A stretch of DNA of 11,008 nucleotides, from contig QHTP01000157.1 in the NCBI GenBank assembly GCA_003220855.1, forward strand, positions 1 through 11,008, in the 5' to 3' direction. Under the pieces are notes generated by a model. It searched no databases. It saw only the letters and a program-made list of their open reading frames with translations, and was not told the origin of the DNA. Shown here in pieces: positions 5,826 to 11,008 of the stretch. Position 1 is the first letter of the stretch, and each line of letters opens with the position of its first letter. Source of the stretch: Gemmatimonadota bacterium. Lineage in GTDB: Bacteria; Gemmatimonadota; Gemmatimonadetes; Gemmatimonadales; GWC2-71-9. Position numbers and translations under genes: made by a program.

Positions 5826-6386
5826 ATGCCCGCCCCGCCCTCACCCCGCACTCCGCCGCCCCGCAACTCGAGCGGCACCGTCCGCAAGGCGCCGCACGGC
5901 GTGCTCGAGGTGGATTGGCCGTTCTTCGGCGAAATGTGCCGCGCGCTCGCCCTCAAGATCTTCCGGGAGTATGATCCCGATGTCGTGATCGGGATCGCCC
6001 GCGCGGGCGTCATCCCGGGGGCGGTGGTCGCGAGCATCCTGCAGCGCGATTTCGCGTCGATGGCCATCACCCGCACGGAGAGCGGCGGCCGCCCCGTGGT
6101 GATCGCCGGCCCGCCGCGCATCGTCGTCGGTCGCCGCGTGCTGATCGTGGACGAGACGTGCGACACCGGTGCGACCATGAAGCTCGGCCTCAACGCCGTG
6201 CGCGAGCTCAAGCCCGCCGCCGTGAAGACGGCCGTCTCGTTCCGCACCGGCGAGTACCAGCCGGACTTCTACGCCCTCCAGACGGACAACTTCATCATCC
6301 TCCCCTGGGACCGCGAAGTGATCATCGACGGCGAGATCGTGATGCGGCCGGACTACGCCGTGAAGCTCAAGGAACTCGGGGGTTGA
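5826..6386 (+). CDS. Purine-type phosphoribosyltransferase (COG2236/XPRT-like)
   Basis: The 186-residue product is a type I phosphoribosyltransferase, transferring the ribose-5-phosphate of PRPP to a base. The PRPP loop VLIVDETCDTGATM has its acidic pair at D109-E110 and TGAT at 114-117. Upstream, PDVVIGIARAGVIPGAVVAS is the strand-loop at the pyrophosphate site. Downstream, QPDFYALQTDNFIILPWDRE matches the hood end of small hypoxanthine/xanthine phosphoribosyltransferases. The base specificity is not readable. The first 25 residues are Pro/Ser-rich and outside the domain, so a later start is possible. The -10-like box 8 bases ahead favours 5826. Its stop overlaps the TTG of tldD as TTGA, coupling a nucleotide salvage-type enzyme to a peptidase pair, an odd partnership unless simply co-transcribed. 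Confidence 0.86.
   Translation: MPAPPSPRTPPPRNSSGTVRKAPHGVLEVDWPFFGEMCRALALKIFREYDPDVVIGIARAGVIPGAVVASILQRDFASMAITRTESGGRPVVIAGPPRIVVGRRVLIVDETCDTGATMKLGLNAVRELKPAAVKTAVSFRTGEYQPDFYALQTDNFIILPWDREVIIDGEIVMRPDYAVKLKELGG
6369..6373 (+). promoter_or_regulatory. Shine-Dalgarno sequence supporting the TTG start of tldD
   Basis: AAGGA lies nine bases before the TTG at 6383, inside the end of the phosphoribosyltransferase gene. It supports initiation at this rare codon rather than at a later one. Confidence 0.5.
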
Positions 6387-7771
6387 TCGACCGGCTCACC
6401 GCGGCGCTGGCGCGCTCCCGCGCCGACTACACCGAAATACGCGTCGAACGTACCTGGAGCACCGCCGTGACCTTCCGCGGCCGGCGCCTCGAATCCGCCG
6501 CCGCGAGCGAGGACCAGGGCGGCTTCGTGCGAGCCCTCTCGCCGGGCGGCGGCTGGGGCGTCGCGTCCTTCACCTCGCTGGATCGGCTCCAGGCCATGGT
6601 GGCCCGCGCCGTGGAGCTGTCGCGCGCCGTGCGCGTGACGCCGCCCATCCGCCTCGCCGACGTGGCGCCCCACCGGGCCGATGCGATCCTCGACCTCGAC
6701 GGAGACGTGCGCGGCGTCCCCATCGCCGAGAAAAAGCGCCTGCTCGAGGCCTACAACGGCGAGCTGCTCGCAGTGAGCGATCGCGTCGTCGACACCGTCG
6801 CGAGCTACCGCGACGAGGTCAGCGAATACTGGTACATCAATTCCGACGGGACCGCACTGCACGAGCTCCGGCCCGAAGTGACGCTCTCGGGGACGGCGGT
6901 GGCGCGCCGCGACGGGACGATCGAGAAGGGGCTCGAATCGATCGGCCTGCGTCGCGGCTGGAACTCCGTCCAGGACAAGGCCGCCGGGTTCCGGGAAGCC
7001 GCTGAGCGGGCGGTACAGCTGCTCGATGCACCCATGGTGACGGGCGGGGCATACCCCGTGATCCTCGACCCCGAGCTCGCCGGTGTGTTCATCCACGAGG
7101 CGTTCGGGCACCTCTCCGAGGCCGACTTCGTCTACGAGAATCCCCAGGCGCGAGAGATGATGACGCTGGGCCGGCGTTTCGGGAGGCCGGCCCTGAACGT
7201 GGGCGACAACGGCGCCGCACCCGGCCTGCGCGGCACCCTGCCGTTCGACGACGAAGGGACCCCGACGCAGAACACCCCGTTGATCAAGGACGGCATCCTG
7301 GTCGGTCGCCTGCACTCGCGCGAAACGGCGGCCACCATGGGCGAGCGGGCCACGGGCAACGCGCGCGCCATTTCGTTCCGGCACCCGCCGATCGTCCGCA
7401 TGACCAACACCTACATCGCGAACGGGCGGGGCAGCTTCGAGGACCTGATCCGCGACGTGAAGCTCGGCGTGTACGCCTGCGGCGCGTTCGGGGGTCAGAC
7501 GCTGCTCGAAAACTTCTCGTTCACGGCGGCCTACGGCCGCATGATCCGCGACGGCCACCTGGCCGAGCTCGTGAAGGACGTGGTGCTGGCGGGCAACCTG
7601 TTCCAGACGCTCGATCGGATCGACCACATCGCCGGCGACTTCCGCTGGAACCAGATGGGCGGCGGTTGCGGCAAGGGGGGGCAGGCGCCCCTGCCGGTCA
7701 CCGAGGGGGCGCCGCACGTGCGCATCGAGGAGGCGCTCGTCGGGGGCGACGTGCCCGCTGGCTCCGCGTGA
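6383..7771 (+). CDS. tldD: TldD zinc metalloprotease subunit
   Basis: TldD is the catalytic subunit of the TldD/TldE heterodimer, which cleaves unfolded or leader peptides. In other bacteria it matures microcin B17 and other modified peptides and degrades the antitoxin CcdA. The 462-residue product carries the metal motif HEAFGH (H238, E239, H242) in AGVFIHEAFGHLSEADF, and C429 in GGGCGKGGQ, the usual third metal ligand. Other family blocks are the DDEGTPTQNTPLIKDGILVG segment, RMTNTYI and GAFGGQTLLENF. Length is near the usual 460-480 residues, so the protein looks complete. The TTG start gives an N-terminus running straight into the expected helix (IDRLTAALARSRADYTEIR) and has a Shine-Dalgarno sequence. 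Its stop overlaps the GTG of tldE as GTGA, as expected for two subunits made together. No precursor peptide gene is nearby, so the substrate is unknown. Confidence 0.95.
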   Translation: MIDRLTAALARSRADYTEIRVERTWSTAVTFRGRRLESAAASEDQGGFVRALSPGGGWGVASFTSLDRLQAMVARAVELSRAVRVTPPIRLADVAPHRADAILDLDGDVRGVPIAEKKRLLEAYNGELLAVSDRVVDTVASYRDEVSEYWYINSDGTALHELRPEVTLSGTAVARRDGTIEKGLESIGLRRGWNSVQDKAAGFREAAERAVQLLDAPMVTGGAYPVILDPELAGVFIHEAFGHLSEADFVYENPQAREMMTLGRRFGRPALNVGDNGAAPGLRGTLPFDDEGTPTQNTPLIKDGILVGRLHSRETAATMGERATGNARAISFRHPPIVRMTNTYIANGRGSFEDLIRDVKLGVYACGAFGGQTLLENFSFTAAYGRMIRDGHLAELVKDVVLAGNLFQTLDRIDHIAGDFRWNQMGGGCGKGGQAPLPVTEGAPHVRIEEALVGGDVPAGSA

Positions 7772-9096
7772 TCGAGCGGCTGCTCGAGCGGGCGAGCCGC
7801 CGCGCCGACGGTGGGGCGGACGCCTTGTGGCGGCAGGTGGAGCGCACCTCGGTCGCGTTCGAGTGGGGTCGCCTCAAGGCCGCCGGCGTCTCCGAGGAAG
7901 CGGGCGTGAATCTGCGGGTGCGGCATCGGGGACGAGTCGGCGTCGCGGGGACGACGGCGGTCGACGCCTCCCCCGACGATGTTCTCACCCGGGCGCTCGC
8001 CTCGGCCGAGCTGGGCGAAGAGCTCGCGCTGGCATTTCCGGCGCCGGCCTCCGCTCCCCCGGTCGCCACATTTTTCCAGCCCGTCGCCGACGCTTCACTC
8101 GACCGCCTGATGGCGATGGGGCGCTCGCTGCTCGAACAGCTCGAGCGCGAGGGCTGCAGGGTCAACGTCACGATCGAGCGCGAAATCGCCGAGACCCGGG
8201 TCGCGAACTCGGCCGGCGCCACCGGGGCGTATCGCTCCACCGCGATCGGGGTGAGCGCCGAGTTGTGGCGCATCGCGGGCGACGACGTGCTGGCGATTGG
8301 CGACGTCTTCGAAGCTGCCGACCTTCCCGGCGACGACGCGCTCGGCGCCCTGGTCCAGTCCGTCAACCTGCGGCTAGAGCACGCGCTGCGCGTGGTGGCC
8401 CCGCCGGACGGGGCGCTCCCCGTGGTCTTCACGCCAGCCGGCCTCTCGGCGCTGCTGCTCCCCGTCACCCAGGCCCTCTCCGGCAAGGCAGTGCTGCAGG
8501 GCATCTCGCCGCTGGCCGCGCGCGTCGGCGAGCTGGTGTTCGACAGCCGGTTCTCGCTCACCGACGATCCGTTGCGCGCCGGTCGCGCCGCGTCCCGACC
8601 CCTCGACGATGAGTGCGTCCCGTCCGGGACCACGTGCCTCGTGCAACGTGGCGTCGTGGAACGGTTTATTTACGACCTCGAGACGGCGGCGCGCGCCCGC
8701 ACCCAGAGCACGGGCCACGGTCAGCGCACGATCTTCGGAAAACCCGTGCCGGGGTACACGAACATCGTGCTCGGCGAAGGGGGAAGGGAGAAGGGGGAAG
8801 GGGGCGACGCGCTCGGTGGAGGTTTGCTGCGCGACGTGCGGGACGGCCTGCTCGTGGACGAACTCATCGGCGTCGGCCAGGGCAACGTGATCGGAGGGGC
8901 ATTCAGTCACCCGGTCGCGCTCGCCTATCGGGTTGAGCGCGGCGCGATCAGCGGCCGGGTGAAGGACGCTGCGATCGCGGGAAACGCCTACGACCTGTGG
9001 AAGCGCGTGGGTGGCTTCGGCGCCGACGCGCGTTGGACGGGCGCGCGCTACACACCGTCGGTGCTGCTCGACGGCGTGAGCGTGGCCCGGCGGTAA
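7768..9096 (+). CDS. tldE: TldE (PmbA) metalloprotease partner subunit
   Basis: TldE is the non-catalytic partner of TldD and forms part of the substrate cavity. The 442-residue product lacks an HExxxH motif, as expected. Family blocks are VVFTPAGLSALL, SGKAVLQGISPLAARVGELVFD, SRPLDDECVPSGTT, LVQRGVVERFIYDLETAARA, the block DGLLVDELIGVGQGNVIGGAFS followed by IAGNAYDLWKRV, and the ending RYTPSVLLDGVSVA. The usual length is about 450, so it appears complete. The GTG start overlaps the tldD stop; VIERLLERASRRADGG is the expected N-terminal helix. Residues about 338-346 (GGREKGEGG) are encoded by a G-rich purine stretch lying between NIVLGEG and the ALGGGLLRDVRDG segment, and look like a small in-phase insertion in a loop. 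The gene ends 20 bases from the convergent V4R stop, with no clear terminator hairpin. Confidence 0.93.
   Translation: MIERLLERASRRADGGADALWRQVERTSVAFEWGRLKAAGVSEEAGVNLRVRHRGRVGVAGTTAVDASPDDVLTRALASAELGEELALAFPAPASAPPVATFFQPVADASLDRLMAMGRSLLEQLEREGCRVNVTIEREIAETRVANSAGATGAYRSTAIGVSAELWRIAGDDVLAIGDVFEAADLPGDDALGALVQSVNLRLEHALRVVAPPDGALPVVFTPAGLSALLLPVTQALSGKAVLQGISPLAARVGELVFDSRFSLTDDPLRAGRAASRPLDDECVPSGTTCLVQRGVVERFIYDLETAARARTQSTGHGQRTIFGKPVPGYTNIVLGEGGREKGEGGDALGGGLLRDVRDGLLVDELIGVGQGNVIGGAFSHPVALAYRVERGAISGRVKDAAIAGNAYDLWKRVGGFGADARWTGARYTPSVLLDGVSVARR
8779..8804 (+). repeat. G-rich purine insertion with quadruplex potential in tldE
   Basis: The coding strand reads G5-AA-G3-AGAA-G5-AA-G5: four G runs with loops of 2, 4 and 2 bases, a canonical intramolecular G-quadruplex pattern. 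It begins at a codon boundary (residue 338) and keeps the frame. The unit resembles the GGGGAAA unit of the inverted repeat at 1929-1997, but here there is no complementary arm. Confidence 0.7.
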
Positions 9097-9115
9097 CGCG
9101 ACTCCGTCCTAAGCC

Positions 9116-9679
9116 CTAGCCTCGGGCGCCCAACACCTCAGCGTAGTCCCGTCCCTCGGTCATCTGAGCGTAGACGGCGTTGAGCGTATCGGGGGACGCC
9201 GACAGGAAGCGACACCGTCCGTCGTTACGGGACCGGCACTCCACTTCCATCACGGCGACCGGCTCGCCGGACAGACGGCCGAGGAAGTCCGCGAGCATCC
9301 CGGACGAAAAGAAGCACATCGGCGTCTCGGCGCTGCCGGGATCGGCTTCCGCCCAATCCATGGAATCCACGACCAGCGCCGCGTTGCCGAACGGCGCGAC
9401 GCTGACGGCGCCCCAGCCGATGGCCTGAAAGAAGGTGGACAGCACGTCGTTCAGCCGGCCGGCGTCCAGCTCGGCGGGATGCGCCACGCCGCCCTCCCGG
9501 GGAAGCCAGGCGCAAAACGCCTGGTAGATGCCCTCGCCCGCGGCGAAGCCGACTTCCTGGAGGATGGGGATGGCGGCATCGGCGGCGTCGCGGAGCAAAC
9601 TGCGGTGGAGCTGCTGCAGGGCGCCGCGGCCGATGGTGAGGCCATCGGTCGCGGCGGTGGGGTGGACCGGGGCGCTCAT
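9116..9679 (-). CDS. V4R-domain protein
   Basis: The 187-residue product ends in VMEVECRSRNDGRCRFLSA, the signature of V4R (4-vinyl reductase) domains, with C148 and C156 and a further cysteine at C122 in MCFFSSGMLADFLGRL. The upstream segment has the alternating helices and strands of that fold (ILQEVGFAAGEGIYQAF, then LNDVLSTFFQAIGWGAVSV). V4R domains bind small hydrophobic or tetrapyrrole ligands in sensors and in BchJ-type proteins, and no output domain is attached here. The ligand and the job are unknown. The ATG at 9679 was chosen over one 54 bases upstream that lies within the end of ligA, because the extension is non-conserved. It follows the ligA stop by 13 bases without a Shine-Dalgarno sequence, so it is probably co-transcribed with ligA. 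A regulatory link to DNA ligation is not implied. Confidence 0.75.
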   Translation of the reverse strand: MSAPVHPTAATDGLTIGRGALQQLHRSLLRDAADAAIPILQEVGFAAGEGIYQAFCAWLPREGGVAHPAELDAGRLNDVLSTFFQAIGWGAVSVAPFGNAALVVDSMDWAEADPGSAETPMCFFSSGMLADFLGRLSGEPVAVMEVECRSRNDGRCRFLSASPDTLNAVYAQMTEGRDYAEVLGARG

Positions 9680-9692
9680 ATGGGACGCCAAC

Positions 9693-11008
9693 TTAGGGTT
9701 TGGCGCGGGCACGGCGCAAGAGTTCCGCCTCATCGATGAGCGGGACGCCGAGCGCCTTGGCCTTGTCGAGCTTCGAGCCGGCGTCGGCTCCCACGACCAG
9801 CGCCGTCGTCTTCTTCGAGACGCCGTCGGTCACGTGTCCGCCGGCCGCCTCGATCAGCTCCGCCGCGTTGGCGCGGGAGAGGGAGGGCAGGGTCCCGGTC
9901 ACGACGTAGGTCTGGCCGGCCAGGGGGGCCTCGGCTTCCCCCGCCGTCGGCTCCTTGAAGTTCAGCCCCAGTTTCTCCAGCCGGTCGAGCAGCCGACGGT
10001 TCTTGGCCTCGTCGTAGAAACCAACCACCGCTTCGGCGATCGCATCGCCCACGCCTCGAATCCGGCTGATCTCCTCCACCGAGGCGTTCCGGAGCGCTTT
10101 CATGGTGCCGAAGTGACGGGCCAGGAGCTTCGCCCCCTGGGCACCCACGTGACGGATCCCGAGCGCGTAGAGCAGGATCGAGAGCGGCTGCTGTTTGGAC
10201 GCCTGGATCGCGTCCACCAGCTGCTGCGCCGACTTCTCGGCGAATCCCTCGAGGGTCAGCAGCTTCGCGGGCGTCAGCTCGTACAGGTCGGCCACGTCCT
10301 TGATCAGCTTTGCCTCGAGCAGCGCGCGCGCCCGCTCGTACCCCAGCCCGCGGATGTCCATGGCGCCGCGCGAGGCGAAATGCACGATGCTCTCGAGGAT
10401 CCGCCCGGGGCACGAGACATTGGAGCAGTACGCCATCACCTCGCCGGACGGATACTCGACCTTCGATCCGCACACGGGACAGCGCTCGGGGCGTTTGAAC
10501 TTCCGTTCCCGTCCGGTGCGCCGCTCGCGCACGGGACCAAGCACCTGCGGGATCACCTCGCCGGCGCGCGTGACCTCGACCCAGTCGCCTTCCCGGATGT
10601 CCTTCGCCTCGATCAGGTCGAAGTTGTGGAGCGTGGCCGTCGAGACCGTGACGCCGCCGATCTCGACCGGCTCGAGCACGGCGTATGGGTTGAGCGCCCC
10701 GGTGCGGCCCACGTTGATGCGGATCTCCTTGAGTCTGGTGATCCGCACCTCGGGCGCGAACTTGCGGGCCACCGCCCAGCGCGGCTCGCGATCCCCCACC
10801 GTCCCGAGCTCGGCGTGAAGCCGGAGCGGGTTCACTTTCACCACGACGCCGTCGGCGCCGTAGTCGAGCCCGGGCAGCAGCGCCTCGAGCTTCGCCACGT
10901 CCGAATGCGCGTGCGCCAGGTCGGGCACCAGCGTGTGGTGCGGCTCCACCGGGAAGCCCCACGCGGCCAGGCGCTCGAGCAGCGCATGCTGAGTTTGCAG
11001 CGTCAGCT
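9693..11008 (-). CDS. ligA: NAD-dependent DNA ligase (LigA), 3' part
   Basis: LigA seals nicks in DNA during replication and repair using NAD+. The window holds the last 438 codons; the gene continues past 11008, so the adenylation lysine motif (KxDG) is not visible. From the visible 5' end: the end of the nucleotidyltransferase domain with QTQHALLERLAAWGFPVEP and YGADGVVVKVN (about 10829-10866), then PRWAVARKFAPE, the OB fold (EIGGVTVSTATLHNFDLIE), a four-cysteine zinc finger (CPVCG and CSNVSC, 10410-10481), helix-hairpin-helix motifs (about 9960-10330), and a C-terminal BRCT domain starting APLAGQTYVVTGTLPS (about 9700-9930). Every domain expected after the catalytic core is present and uninterrupted. 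It lies upstream of, and probably co-transcribed with, the V4R gene. Its promoter is outside the window. Confidence 0.96.
   Translation of the reverse strand, partial: LTLQTQHALLERLAAWGFPVEPHHTLVPDLAHAHSDVAKLEALLPGLDYGADGVVVKVNPLRLHAELGTVGDREPRWAVARKFAPEVRITRLKEIRINVGRTGALNPYAVLEPVEIGGVTVSTATLHNFDLIEAKDIREGDWVEVTRAGEVIPQVLGPVRERRTGRERKFKRPERCPVCGSKVEYPSGEVMAYCSNVSCPGRILESIVHFASRGAMDIRGLGYERARALLEAKLIKDVADLYELTPAKLLTLEGFAEKSAQQLVDAIQASKQQPLSILLYALGIRHVGAQGAKLLARHFGTMKALRNASVEEISRIRGVGDAIAEAVVGFYDEAKNRRLLDRLEKLGLNFKEPTAGEAEAPLAGQTYVVTGTLPSLSRANAAELIEAAGGHVTDGVSKKTTALVVGADAGSKLDKAKALGVPLIDEAELLRRARAKP

Noticed and set aside
2389..5844. A single very long open frame on the minus strand that could encode a fused protein of over 1,100 residues.
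   Set aside because: Only the part from the ATG at 4206 has acyl-CoA synthetase motifs; the upstream part is an Arg/Gly/Pro-rich shadow of the Ig-repeat and TPR genes, typical of GC-rich DNA.
5826..9096. A modified-peptide (RiPP) biosynthesis cluster around tldD/tldE.
   Set aside because: There is no precursor peptide, cyclodehydratase, radical SAM enzyme or exporter in the window, and gaps between genes are too small to hold one.

Overview
This window is very GC-rich, densely coding DNA from a bacterial chromosome. It carries ten protein genes, two of them cut by the window edges, and has no RNA gene, insertion sequence or CRISPR array that I can see. The set (GTP cyclohydrolase I, an SDR oxidoreductase, a Trm112-like zinc ribbon, a long-chain acyl-CoA synthetase, an Ig-repeat protein with a Thr/Asp bias, TldD/TldE, a V4R protein and NAD-dependent DNA ligase) would suit an environmental high-GC bacterium such as a member of Gemmatimonadota. 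That placement is inference from gene style only.

Layout. 1-336 (-): N-terminal part of a Na+/Ca2+-exchanger-like membrane protein. It diverges from 376-2387 (+): folE, an SDR oxidoreductase and a protein with an N-terminal Trm112-like zinc ribbon and a degenerate methyltransferase-like remainder. That cluster runs head-on, with one base between stop codons, into 2389-5773 (-): a small TPR protein, an Ig-like repeat surface protein and a long-chain acyl-CoA synthetase, translationally overlapped in that order. A 52-bp divergent region (5774-5825) separates these from 5826-9096 (+): a purine-type phosphoribosyltransferase, TldD and TldE, again overlapped. Convergent to this is 9116-11008 (-): ligA (5' end outside the window) followed by a V4R-domain protein.

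Genes are packed as overlapping operons. Five junctions use a four-base NTGA stop/start overlap, and all four possible bases occur in the N position (GTGA twice, ATGA, CTGA, TTGA), which implies ATG, GTG, TTG and CTG starts. The first genes at the divergent regions tend to lack a Shine-Dalgarno sequence and have a -10-like hexamer only 6-8 bases before the start codon, suggesting leaderless mRNAs.

The most unusual signal is a 69-bp purine/pyrimidine inverted repeat built from GGGGAAA units. It is inserted exactly codon-in-phase in the Trm112-like gene (1929-1997). A related G-rich stretch with quadruplex potential sits in phase inside tldE (8779-8804). Together they look like a dispersed element tolerated inside protein genes. 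A G9 tract near the end of the TPR gene, with the -1 frame open into the Ig-repeat gene, is a second unusual feature.
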